A stretch of DNA of 64,000 nucleotides from Rosenbergiella australiborealis (GTDB taxonomy: Bacteria > Pseudomonadota > Gammaproteobacteria > Enterobacterales > Enterobacteriaceae). Shown here one piece after another: positions 21,404 to 28,871 of this stretch. Position numbers and translations under genes: made by a program. The stretch covers positions 33,776 through 97,775 of the forward strand of contig NZ_JABBFO010000011.1 of assembly GCF_018494035.1 (NCBI RefSeq). Reading direction: 5' to 3'. Under the pieces are notes generated by a model. That model worked only from the letters and a program-made list of their open reading frames with translations. It was not told the origin of the DNA and ran no database searches. Positions within the stretch are counted from its first letter, which is position 1; each line of letters starts with the position of its first letter.

Positions 21404-22017
21404 ATCTTTCTTAATGCTTCACTGACCCAGTGTTTCATCGGTTCGTAGTCCATTGATATGCCAGCATGGATAGCCGAGATATACTGGGATTTGTTTTGCT
21501 CCCAGCTTTGATAATCCAGCGATTTGTATCCCCCCTGAACAGCCATCACGTCAGCTAATAGTCGTGATAGGCGTCCATTTCCCTCTCTGAATGGATGGAT
21601 AAGTATCAACTCGACATGAGTTATGGCGATAGCGGTGATGAGTTGTTCTTCTTCCATGTTGCGACATGGCGTGTATTGAGCCAAATACTTGGTGTCGAAC
21701 TCATTTAGCAGTTTTGGCAACTGCGCTGAGGGGGCAAACATAAAGCCGCCTTTGCTGATATTCACCGCTCTTTCTTGTCCCGCCCACTCGTAGATGTTGC
21801 CTAACCAGCGGCGATGCCAGTTTTTTAGCATGGCTACGCTGAGCTGCCCTTCCGGGAACTGTTCTTCAAAAACAGACTGGTAGAGTTGTTCTAACAAGAC
21901 AAGTTCAGCCTCATCCATCTCATCAGAAGTAGCGAGCCCCAGCTTATTAGCCAAAACCTGCTCGCCAGAGTCTTTCTGATACTGGCCTTCACTGCTGGAT
22001 ACATGGTATCGGCTCAT
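21400..22017 (-). CDS. Fic (Fido) domain protein, probable AMP-transferase toxin
   Basis: Fic proteins usually transfer AMP from ATP to hydroxyl groups of target proteins. I chose ATG 22017 (MSRYHVSSSE), giving 205 aa; longer in-frame starts add a non-conserved hydrophobic leader. The canonical catalytic motif HPFREGNGR is at residues 141-149, with the flap region around VNISKGGFMFAP. No N- or C-terminal (S/T)xxxE(G/N) inhibitory helix was seen in the protein itself, so a separate class I antitoxin is expected; the convergent 56-aa gene is the candidate. Enterobacterial housekeeping fic lies beside pabA, so this is an additional, island-borne copy. Confidence 0.88.
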   Translation of the reverse strand: MSRYHVSSSEGQYQKDSGEQVLANKLGLATSDEMDEAELVLLEQLYQSVFEEQFPEGQLSVAMLKNWHRRWLGNIYEWAGQERAVNISKGGFMFAPSAQLPKLLNEFDTKYLAQYTPCRNMEEEQLITAIAITHVELILIHPFREGNGRLSRLLADVMAVQGGYKSLDYQSWEQNKSQYISAIHAGISMDYEPMKHWVSEALRKI

Positions 22018-22160
22018 GGAGATGCCTTGTACTTTTAGAAGGGTGGGGAAACAGAGGGAGTATAACGCTGGATGAGTACAGCAAATAATATACATAAAAC
22101 CAGATAGTTACAAAAGTATGGGCTAAATTGTAGTTTTTGTTATCTTTATAAAAATAATCG

Positions 22161-22229
22161 TTAATAAGCAGCTGCATCACACCAATGCATCATGGGCATG
22201 TGGGCGGGTAAGTTGTCATGAGTGGTCAT
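22161..22229 (-). pseudogene. Truncated mutS 5' fragment
   Basis: From ATG 22229 the minus strand reads MTTHDNLPAHMPMM, against [14 protein letters not shown] in intact mutS. It then diverges and stops at TAA after 22 codons. Only about 15 codons are homologous, so it is a by-product of the duplicated sequence and not a functional gene. Confidence 0.8.
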
Positions 22230-22281
22230 TAGCTTGGGTATACATTTCGTGGTTTTCAATGTGTCAGTGAATGTCATGGTT
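22186..22281. repeat. Direct repeat copy B: mutS 5' end and upstream region
   Basis: This is the second copy of the mutS start region, same orientation as 19011-19110, about 89% identical by eye with small indels. The match runs through the start codon and about 50 bp of upstream DNA, then stops abruptly on both sides. It separates the fic segment from the abiE operon. Confidence 0.85.
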
Positions 22282-22325
22282 ATCAATGATATCCGTTAAT
22301 GCGGTTAGACAGGCTTCTTCCACTA

Positions 22326-22356
22326 TTGACATACTACTCACTCAGTAGTTTACTAT
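22326..22356 (+). promoter_or_regulatory. abiE promoter with operator-like inverted repeat
   Basis: There is a consensus -35 TTGACA at 22326-22331 and a -10-like TACTAT at 22351-22356 (spacer 19; TTTACT at spacer 17 is the alternative). ACTACT (22333-22338) and AGTAGT (22344-22349) form an inverted repeat filling the spacer. AbiEi antitoxins are known to repress their own promoter through inverted repeats, so this is the likely operator. Confidence 0.6.
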
Positions 22357-22386
22357 TTTTTATATTGTTAAACCAATGGTGAATCT

Positions 22387-23160
22387 ATGCCATCAAAATT
22401 AAACTGGCTTTTGCAGAATACTGAGCCAGGTTCTTTGGTATTACAGTCTTGGCTAACGAAAAATGGTATTAGCCCTTCGTTAGCGAATAAGTATATGCAT
22501 AGCCATTGGTTACAAAAGCTTCGTGCCGGTGTTTATGCGCGGAGTGGACGTGATCCCCAGTGGCGCGATGCCGTCTTATGTTTACAAAATCAGCTAGGGA
22601 TCTCTGTGCATCTGGCGGGGCTTACTAGCCTGACCTATCAGGGACGCTCTCATTATCTTCACTTAACGCATCAGTCAATTTGCCTTTGCGTAGAAGATAA
22701 AGTTTCATTACCAAAGTGGTTTAAAGAATTTCCCAACGTTGAGTGGTTTTTAATATCAAATCAGAAGCTTAATATGAATAACCCCAAGTATCTGACAGAG
22801 ATTGAAATTAAAGGGGAAAGGTTGAAAGCGAGTGTACCGGAATTAGCCGCTTACGAGATTGTTAATGCCGTGCCTAGTTCGCTTTCATTTGAGCACGCTG
22901 CGGAGCTATTTCAGGGGTTGGTAAATCTGAGCCCACGTAAAGTTGAAGGGTTATTACAATCCAGCCGAGCAGTGAAAACGAATCGACTTTATCTGTTTCT
23001 AGGCGATCACTATGCTCATCCATGGGCTAAGCGAATAGATAAATCCAGTATTGATTTGGGGACTGGAAAACGGCAGATCGTGTCGGGCGGCACGTTGGAC
23101 CAAACATACCAGATCACTGTTCCAGAGCACTTGGTTAATAAAGGGAGTTTGCATGGATAA
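22387..23160 (+). CDS. abiEi: AbiEi family antitoxin / transcriptional repressor
   Basis: AbiEi is the antitoxin of the type IV AbiE toxin-antitoxin and phage-abortive system, and represses its own operon. The 257-aa protein has an N-terminal winged-helix region (about 1-90: WLTKNGISPSLANKYMHSHW, LRAGVYARSG). A longer C-terminal antitoxicity domain follows, including AAYEIVNAVPSSLSFEHAAELF. It overlaps the toxin gene by 8 bp, giving the usual bicistronic layout. An operator-like repeat lies in its promoter. The pair sits just outside mutS repeat copy B. Confidence 0.9.
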   Translation: MPSKLNWLLQNTEPGSLVLQSWLTKNGISPSLANKYMHSHWLQKLRAGVYARSGRDPQWRDAVLCLQNQLGISVHLAGLTSLTYQGRSHYLHLTHQSICLCVEDKVSLPKWFKEFPNVEWFLISNQKLNMNNPKYLTEIEIKGERLKASVPELAAYEIVNAVPSSLSFEHAAELFQGLVNLSPRKVEGLLQSSRAVKTNRLYLFLGDHYAHPWAKRIDKSSIDLGTGKRQIVSGGTLDQTYQITVPEHLVNKGSLHG

Positions 23161-24070
23161 GCACTCACCGTATTATCGGCAGGTTGTATTGCTGCTTAGG
23201 GCATTACCTATTGTGGCATCAGAGCGATGCTTTGCGCTAAAAGGTGGGACAGCGATAAATTTGTTTATCCACGATTTTCCACGTTTGTCGGTTGATATCG
23301 ATTTGGCGTACCTTCCATTGGAAAGTAGAGATGTGGCATTACCAAATGCTCGGGCTGCTTTGATGCGTGTTGCTGAGGTACTACAACATCAGGCTGGTAT
23401 TTCGGCGGTACTACAAACGAATAATCCTGATGAAATACGCATTGTAGTTTCTTCTCAGGAGGCACAGATAAAGATTGAAGTTTCGCCTGTTGCACGAGGT
23501 ACACTGTATGCACCAGAAGAGCGTGATGTTGTTGAAGCGGTAGAAGACGAGTTCGGTTTCGCTACTATTCAAGTGGTATCGCTTGCCGATCTCTATGGTG
23601 GAAAGCTTTGTGCTGCGTTGGACAGGCAACATCCCCGTGATTTTTATGACGTCAAGATGTTACTCAGAATGCAAGGTATTGATCGCCACATTTTTAATGG
23701 TTTCATCACCTATCTACTAGGACACCCTCGCCCAATATCTGAGGTTCTTAATCCCCGCTGGAAAGATATTTCTGAACTATATGCGAATGAGTTCAACGGG
23801 ATGACAATTGATGCGGTTTCTTTGGAAGAACTCAATGCGGTACCCAATTTAATGGTTACTGCTCTCAAAGCACAATTTACGCAGAGGGATTATGATTTTT
23901 TGATGTCTTTTAAGCGAGGCCAACCGGACTGGGATCTGGCACCAGAAGAACAGATTCAACACCTACCCGCAGTTAAGTGGAAGTTGCTAAATATTAGGCG
24001 CATGCCAAAAGAAAAGTGCGTTCAGGCATTGGAGAAGCTTGATGCGGTTCTTGCTGAATGGATAAGGTAG
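23153..24070 (+). CDS. abiEii: AbiEii family nucleotidyltransferase toxin
   Basis: AbiEii is the toxin of the AbiE system, a DNA-polymerase-beta-like nucleotidyltransferase that arrests growth. I chose ATG 23153 (MDKHSPYYRQVVLLLRALP), with AAGGGAG upstream, overlapping abiEi by 8 bp; this gives 305 aa. The nucleotidyltransferase motif is complete, with GG at residues 31-32 and Asp48-x-Asp50 in LSVDIDLAYL. The conserved ADLYGGKLCAALDRQHPRDFYD block follows further on. It appears functional, with no frameshift. Confidence 0.92.
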   Translation: MDKHSPYYRQVVLLLRALPIVASERCFALKGGTAINLFIHDFPRLSVDIDLAYLPLESRDVALPNARAALMRVAEVLQHQAGISAVLQTNNPDEIRIVVSSQEAQIKIEVSPVARGTLYAPEERDVVEAVEDEFGFATIQVVSLADLYGGKLCAALDRQHPRDFYDVKMLLRMQGIDRHIFNGFITYLLGHPRPISEVLNPRWKDISELYANEFNGMTIDAVSLEELNAVPNLMVTALKAQFTQRDYDFLMSFKRGQPDWDLAPEEQIQHLPAVKWKLLNIRRMPKEKCVQALEKLDAVLAEWIR

Positions 24071-24426
24071 TTTAGAATTATTTATATATACTCGAACTCT
24101 AATTAGCACTACATAAATTTCCCTCGAGAAAAACCGATTATGTGAAAGGTTTACACAAACACACCTTTACCAATTTTTAGAAATGGAATGCTTGCATAAT
24201 GTGTGACTCGTAAGGATGATTATTGACTCAGAAAGAGTAGGGTAGTAAATCAAGGAAAGATCCATTTTAGAAAAGAAAATTATATTAAGAATTTTTTATT
24301 ACAGTTGAAATATTACTAATATTTTTATGTATGTCATGGCACTAATCTGACAATACCAGCGCGGAATATGGATGAGAAGAAAAGGTAAAAATATTACCAT
24401 CATCCATTTTATAGGAGAACGACAGG
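24071..24426. other. 356-bp AT-rich intergenic stretch
   Basis: No gene seen. A weak hairpin (AAAGGT 24145-24150 with ACCTTT 24163-24168, then a short T run) might end the abiE transcript. The promoter of the following lipoprotein gene must lie in the right half, but I cannot place it. Confidence 0.35.
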
Positions 24427-24834
24427 ATGAAAAGGATAAGTATATTTATCGCTATTTTGTTTTTAACCTCTTGCCATATCAATGATCCCCGATCAGAAAT
24501 CCATCGGGCTAAGGTGAATGTGGTCGGTAATAATATCTGCGTTACACTCCCTGATACTAAAAACGAAAATATATCTTTATTGAGTATAAATGAGATCGGT
24601 AATGATAATAGTGCGGTGGAAAAACAATTCACTATCGAAAACGCGCCTCAACTATATGCAGATAAATGCCTACCTAATTTTGGATTTTCCTTTGAGCCCG
24701 GTAAATTATATGTATTTTCTATTAATACCAACCGTATAAAAAAAGATCATACGGTGGTAAATGGCAATAGTTATGGTGTGACTTTTTCCGTTTGGGTCGA
24801 TAAAGGGCAGTTAAAGGTTAAAGATATTAACTAA
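24427..24834 (+). CDS. Small lipoprotein, possible orphan T6SS immunity protein
   Basis: This 135-aa protein starts with a lipoprotein signal (MKRISIFIAILFLTSC), with the lipidated cysteine at about residue 16. The rest is a predicted beta-rich periplasmic domain (VNVVGNNICVTLP, KLYVFSINTN, YGVTFSVWVDKGQLKVKD). It resembles, from memory, enterobacterial lipoproteins annotated as putative T6SS periplasmic immunity proteins (DUF7480 type). No cognate effector lies beside it, so it would be an orphan immunity gene. It is AT-rich like the rest of the island. Function is inferred only from resemblance. Confidence 0.6.
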   Translation: MKRISIFIAILFLTSCHINDPRSEIHRAKVNVVGNNICVTLPDTKNENISLLSINEIGNDNSAVEKQFTIENAPQLYADKCLPNFGFSFEPGKLYVFSINTNRIKKDHTVVNGNSYGVTFSVWVDKGQLKVKDIN

Positions 24835-24874
24835 CGACATCCCTTCGCTGGCATGGAAGATATATCTTGCTGCT

Positions 24875-24904
24875 AAAAAATGACTCGCGTCGTTTAGCGA
24901 GTCA
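24875..24904 (-). terminator. Terminator for the minus-strand yczE gene
   Basis: TGACTCGC (24881-24888) pairs with GCGAGTCA (24897-24904) around an 8-nt loop. On the minus strand the hairpin is followed by six T residues (A run at 24875-24880). It lies about 50 bp behind the yczE stop. Confidence 0.8.
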
Positions 24905-24952
24905 CTCCTTGTCATCATCGTTTTGGAGTCTATCAGCCCTGCGCAGACAAGA

Positions 24953-25594
24953 TTAGGTCTCTTCCTTTACCTCAGCAATAATTGTCGGGGCCAATTGAGT
25001 CGGCTGCGGTGAGAGCAGGGGGCTACCTTTTTGGAACCAAGGGAGGAAAAACTGAATCATAGGGCCGATAGCTAACGCATAAACAATAGTACCTACCCCG
25101 AAATTACCACCGAGAGACCAACCAATCAGTAAGACAGTGACTTCAATCGAGGTGCGAATCAATCGTAACGACCAGCCTGTGCGGCGGTGTAGGCCAGTCA
25201 TCAGGCCGTCTCGTGGGCCGGGACCAAATCCGGCACAAATATACATCACGGTAGCAATCGCATTGAGAATAATGGCGAAAATCAACACGAGCCAACAGGT
25301 TATCAGTGATGTGAGTGGCGGCATGATGGCCAGGGTTGCGTCGGCTGCTAATCCCAGTACCAGCACATTGCTCAATGTCCCAAGCCCGGGACGCTGGCGC
25401 AGCGGGATCCACAGTAGCAATACTAGAGCGCCAGTAATAATGATCACGTGACCCACTGAAAGAGAAAAGGTCTGTGCAATACCTAGATGGAAAACATCCC
25501 ATGGATCAGCCCCTAATCCCGTTTGGATATACATCCCGCAGGAAACCCCGTACAACACTAAACCAACGTAAAGTTGCAATAATCTCTTAAGCAT
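24953..25594 (-). CDS. yczE: YczE/YitT-family integral membrane protein
   Basis: This protein of about 213 aa has five or so transmembrane segments and belongs to the YczE/YyaS/YitT family of unknown transport function. The family block GMYIQTGLGADPWDVFHLG is present near the N-terminus, and GFGPGPRDGLMTGLHRRTGWS lies in the middle. I prefer ATG 25594 (MLKRLLQLYVG) because GAGAA lies before it, while ATG 25606 four codons earlier has no ribosome site. It is divergent from a MocR-type regulator (yczR), the conserved pairing, so it is probably controlled by that regulator. Confidence 0.85.
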   Translation of the reverse strand: MLKRLLQLYVGLVLYGVSCGMYIQTGLGADPWDVFHLGIAQTFSLSVGHVIIITGALVLLLWIPLRQRPGLGTLSNVLVLGLAADATLAIMPPLTSLITCWLVLIFAIILNAIATVMYICAGFGPGPRDGLMTGLHRRTGWSLRLIRTSIEVTVLLIGWSLGGNFGVGTIVYALAIGPMIQFFLPWFQKGSPLLSPQPTQLAPTIIAEVKEET

Positions 25595-25624
25595 CGTAGT
25601 TCTCATTTATTTTTATATTGACAG

Positions 25625-25685
25625 TGGACTGATTGTTATTTGAAATGGATTACAAATTAATAGCCAGTTAACAAAAAGTGGATTG
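25625..25685. promoter_or_regulatory. Three phased TGGAYTR direct repeats between yczE and yczR
   Basis: TGGACTG (25625-25631), TGGATTA (25646-25652) and TGGATTG (25679-25685) are spaced 21 and 33 bp start to start, about two and three helical turns. MocR-type regulators often bind direct repeats in the divergent promoter region, so this is a plausible YczR operator. The last copy overlaps the yczR start region, compatible with autoregulation. Confidence 0.5.
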
Positions 25686-25688
25686 GAT

Positions 25689-27116
25689 ATGACCTCAAGA
25701 CGATTTGGCCAACAGTCACTGATTCAGTTACTCGGGCATTGGCAGCAAACGCCCTCCCGTATTCCTTTATGGCAGCAGCTTGCGGCGGCATTACGTCTGC
25801 TGATTCTTGATGGTCGGCTGGTACAGGGCGCTCGGCTACCCGGTGAGCGAGAATTAGCTGCAGGCCTTAACATAAGCCGTACTACTGTCAGCAGTGCGCT
25901 GGCACAACTGCGTGAGCAGGGGTTTTTACAAAGTCGGCAAGGAAGTGGTAGCCAAGTGGTTATCCCTGCGAGTAGTACCTCTGCTCACCGAGCGATGTCG
26001 TCCACGACGCAGCTAGATTTATCAACCGCCTCGTTGATGGCAGGGGCTGAAATTCATCAAGCTTACACGCATGCGATGGAATTATTACCTAGCCAACTGC
26101 AGACCTCCGGCTATAACCATAAAGGCGTGTTACCCTTGCGAGAATCCATCGCGCAGCGTTATTGCTTAAGAGGGCTGCCGACCACGCCGGATCAGGTGAT
26201 GGTTGTTAATGGTGCGGTCAGCGGGCTTGCTCTGATTTTACGGTTACTCGCAGGTCCGGGTGACCGGGTTCTCGTGGACCATCCGACCTATCCTTCGGCG
26301 CTGAGTGCTATTCGCGGCGCATCCTGTCAGGCGGTCGGCGTTCCTCTATTGTCAGGGCGCTGGGATATTACAGGCTTGAAAGCGACTATTGCGCAGACCT
26401 CCCCTCGACTGGCTTATCTTATTGCCGATTACAACAATCCCACCGGTTACTGTATGGATGAAGCCAGTCGGGCTGAAATTGCTGCAATCGCCGCCCAGAC
26501 ACGCACACCGCTGGTGATCGATGAAACCCTAGCAGAACTTTGGTATCACGAGCCTCCGCCCCTACCTGTTGCCGCTTTTTCCAATAGTGAGCAGGTCATC
26601 AGTCTCGGCTCTGCGTCGAAGAGTTTTTGGGGTGGGTTGCGGATTGGCTGGATTCGAGCATCGCCTTCATTGATCACTTCACTGATACAAATTAGGGACT
26701 CGCTAGATTTAGGCTCGCCACTGCTGAGCCAGCTGGCCGTTGGATGGTTGTTGGATAATAGCGATAACTTTTTACCGCAGCGGCGCCGCATCCTCAAACA
26801 GCAACGTGATGACTGTCAGCGTTTAATGCAGGAGTATTTTCCCGAATGGAAAACCTCGATGCCTGTAGGAGGTCTCTCTTTTTGGGTCGAGTTACCGGGT
26901 ATGCAGGCCACCCAGTTTTCGTCTAGGGCGAGTGATATCGGAATATTATTGGGAACGGGGACGCGATTTGGCCTGTCTGGTGCTTTTGACCGTTATCTGC
27001 GTATACCTTTCACTGCAGATGAGCAAACCCTGCGTCAAGCCTTTCAGCAACTACAGCCTTTATGGTCGACCTTACCGGAAAACACGGCCGCGGCTAATTA
27101 CCGCAAGATATTTTAA
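25689..27116 (+). CDS. yczR: MocR-family transcriptional regulator (GntR wHTH + PLP aminotransferase fold), YczR-like
   Basis: The protein is about 475 aa. Its N-terminal GntR winged helix (about 20-95) contains LPGERELAAGLNISRTTVSSAL. The C-terminal fold-type-I aminotransferase domain has DYNNPTG and the PLP-lysine motif SASKSFWGGLRIGW. Such proteins act as PLP-responsive regulators, not usually as enzymes. It is divergent from yczE, the known conserved neighbour. The start may be ATG 25689 or TTG 25683; no strong ribosome site decides. Confidence 0.85.
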   Translation: MTSRRFGQQSLIQLLGHWQQTPSRIPLWQQLAAALRLLILDGRLVQGARLPGERELAAGLNISRTTVSSALAQLREQGFLQSRQGSGSQVVIPASSTSAHRAMSSTTQLDLSTASLMAGAEIHQAYTHAMELLPSQLQTSGYNHKGVLPLRESIAQRYCLRGLPTTPDQVMVVNGAVSGLALILRLLAGPGDRVLVDHPTYPSALSAIRGASCQAVGVPLLSGRWDITGLKATIAQTSPRLAYLIADYNNPTGYCMDEASRAEIAAIAAQTRTPLVIDETLAELWYHEPPPLPVAAFSNSEQVISLGSASKSFWGGLRIGWIRASPSLITSLIQIRDSLDLGSPLLSQLAVGWLLDNSDNFLPQRRRILKQQRDDCQRLMQEYFPEWKTSMPVGGLSFWVELPGMQATQFSSRASDIGILLGTGTRFGLSGAFDRYLRIPFTADEQTLRQAFQQLQPLWSTLPENTAAANYRKIF

Positions 27117-27397
27117 GATGATGAGGGAGAAAACACGTTTCACAATCCTTCAGCTTTTATTGTGCTCTGGTGTCTACCAGTATGTAGAGATAGTGTGTTT
27201 TTTGCTATGAGTGATAGTGCATGTCTTTGCCGAAAAAATTCGCAAGATAAGAGAGATGGCTAGGGTGTGGTGTCGATAGTAGTAATAACAATAAACCAAG
27301 TAAATAGAATCACTTATGCTATATCCGGCAATCTATTTGCCGTATTGATCTCAGCGAGAGTCGTTAATGACAGACTAAGAATGTGGGGGGCGAAATA
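27117..27397. other. Intergenic stretch behind yczR without gene
   Basis: Nothing recognisable was seen. Open frames here are short and end quickly. Together with the decayed membrane gene that follows, this makes a 580-bp gap between yczR and the flavin reductase gene. Confidence 0.4.
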
Positions 27398-27680
27398 ATG
27401 AAAAAATTTTTGTCACACGGGGCTCTCGCGGGTGTTGCAACCGGTTAGCGCTTTGTCGCTTTCTCTTTAAACTGGCGAGAAACTCTGCCACCGTAAGTCC
27501 TTTTCTTGAATGAGTAAACGAGGCGATATTCATTTACCCACCTTGGCGATCTTGGTAGTCACCGGCTGGTGCGGGATGGTGATCAGTCAGCGCTACCTCC
27601 CTAAGATTGCCGATCTCTGGCATGCCAGGATTTATGTGTTACTGCTTATCATCGTGTTAATCACGATGATCGCAGCTTGA
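27398..27680 (+). pseudogene. Decayed small membrane-protein gene (unrecognised)
   Basis: An ATG at 27398 reads MKKFLSHGALAGVATG to a TAG. It continues in frame as RFVAFSLNWRETLPP to a TAA. A different frame then opens at ATG 27510 with 56 codons to TGA 27680, encoding two likely transmembrane segments (TLAILVVTGWCGMVIS and IYVLLLIIVLITMIAA). The succession suggests one membrane-protein gene broken by a stop and a frameshift, although the 56-aa part could be expressed alone. I do not recognise the family. Confidence 0.45.
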
Positions 27681-27696
27681 TCGGCACATCATAAGA

Positions 27697-28320
27697 TTAG
27701 CTTGGTCGCCAAAGGTCGATGCGTTGATCGTCCGAAATACCATAGTAAGCCGATGGCCCGCCCGCGCGTAGCAACGGTGCGGCTTCGACCGTTTGGTAGA
27801 CGCCTTGCTCGTCGAGTAGCGCCGTCCGGATATGGATCATCACGACCTCACCCAATACCAACCAGCTGTCGATAGGCTTATCCTGGATATCACGCAGTTG
27901 AATCAGCTGAGTTAACCGACACTCGAAATGCACCGGGCTTTCGGCCACACGGTCGACGGCGATAAGCTGGCTTTTCACTGGCGTTAATCCGGCCAGCGCG
28001 AACTCATCTTGCCCATGGGGGAGGGGGGAAGAGGTTTGGTTCATCGCCTGGGCAAGCGGCTTGGTGACGAGGTTCCACACGAACTCTTTGGTTTCGGCGA
28101 TATTTGCCACGCTATCCTTCCACCCGCTACTGGCAAAGCCGATAATCGGTGGCTGATAATTGAAGATATTAAAAAAGCTGTAGGGAGCGAGATTACGTTG
28201 CCCCGCTGCGCTGCGTGAAGAGATCCAGCCAATCGGTCGCGGGGCAATAATCGCATTAAGTGGATCATGGGCGAGGCCATGACCCTGTGTCGGTTGATAA
28301 CTGTAGGTTGATTGAGTCAC
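27697..28320 (-). CDS. Flavin reductase family protein (FMN-binding split-barrel)
   Basis: This protein of about 207 aa resembles the DIM6/NTAB flavin-reductase-like family. Its N-terminus is AIIAPRPIGWISSRSAAGQ, followed by APYSFFNIFNYQPPIIGFAS and EFVWNLV, which form the FMN-binding barrel. I chose GTG 28320 (VTQSTYSYQP) because AAGGAG lies 8 nt before it; an earlier in-frame GTG at 28341 has no site. It is the likely reductase or FMN-binding partner of an unknown oxygenase, but no oxygenase is nearby. It lies 70 bp beyond the last tss-linked gene and may be separate from that operon. Confidence 0.85.
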   Translation of the reverse strand: MTQSTYSYQPTQGHGLAHDPLNAIIAPRPIGWISSRSAAGQRNLAPYSFFNIFNYQPPIIGFASSGWKDSVANIAETKEFVWNLVTKPLAQAMNQTSSPLPHGQDEFALAGLTPVKSQLIAVDRVAESPVHFECRLTQLIQLRDIQDKPIDSWLVLGEVVMIHIRTALLDEQGVYQTVEAAPLLRAGGPSAYYGISDDQRIDLWRPS

Positions 28321-28336
28321 CCTATGTCTCCTTGGC

Positions 28337-28384
28337 TGCACTCGGGTTTGGTCTTAACCTTGAGTATAGGCCACACCGAGTGCA
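28337..28384. repeat. 9-bp perfect inverted repeat
   Basis: TGCACTCGG (28337-28345) and CCGAGTGCA (28376-28384) enclose a 30-nt loop between the DUF1795 gene and the flavin reductase gene. There is no T run, so it is at best an RNA structure at the end of the minus-strand tss operon. Confidence 0.4.
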
Positions 28385-28390
28385 ATGACG

Positions 28391-28858
28391 TTATTCCCAA
28401 GGAACAAAGCTATTAATAATATGCTGATAGTGCGCCAGCTGTTCGGGCTGTTCATTAGGGGTGGCTAATGAGATGACAACACTATTTTTTTCATAAGGGT
28501 TCAGTTGTGGATGTAATGGCAGATGAATAAAGGCACACTGTTGCGTAAACCAACACCCTTCATGCAATAACTTATGCGTCTGTTGGATCACCTCACATTG
28601 CGCCGGGCCGATTCGGTAAGTGGGTAAGGTCGCTTCAAGGCTAAAGCCGGGCACCTGCCGCTGCATCTTTTCCACCTCTTGCTCCACGAACTGCTGTAAA
28701 TTCTGATTATCCGCCAAGCGGCCGTGGTTAATGATAATTTGATAGGCGTTGTCCTGTGTATCGACAAAATGTAGCTGATGAATACTCCGGTTGTATAACG
28801 GAACCGGCGTGAGAAAATAGCCATCGGCAAAAGGGTATTTACTGCATTGACTGTCCAT
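28391..28858 (-). CDS. DUF1795 (DcrB/EagR-like) protein, T6SS-associated
   Basis: This cytosolic protein of 155 aa has the DUF1795 pattern. An N-terminal beta region is followed by an acidic helix (NLQQFVEQEVEKMQRQVPGF), the TYRIGPAQCEVIQQTH strand pair and a C-terminal PEQLAHYQHIINSF helix. Members next to T6SS genes include Eag chaperones that shield transmembrane helices of Rhs and other effectors. Here no Rhs or other large effector is adjacent. It is the last gene of the tssF-tssG-tssA-adhesin-glycosyltransferase series, 13 bp behind the glycosyltransferase. Its client is unknown; the chaperone role is inference. Confidence 0.65.
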   Translation of the reverse strand: MDSQCSKYPFADGYFLTPVPLYNRSIHQLHFVDTQDNAYQIIINHGRLADNQNLQQFVEQEVEKMQRQVPGFSLEATLPTYRIGPAQCEVIQQTHKLLHEGCWFTQQCAFIHLPLHPQLNPYEKNSVVISLATPNEQPEQLAHYQHIINSFVPWE

Positions 28859-28871
28859 CGATCATTTTCCT

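Noticed and set aside
19011-22281. Classical integrase-type genomic island with att sites
   Set aside because: No integrase gene and no tRNA are at the boundary; the repeats are diverged mutS-end copies rather than short identical att cores.
24342-24632. 96-aa minus-strand hydrophobic open frame
   Set aside because: It overlaps the lipoprotein gene, which has a proper signal and ribosome site.
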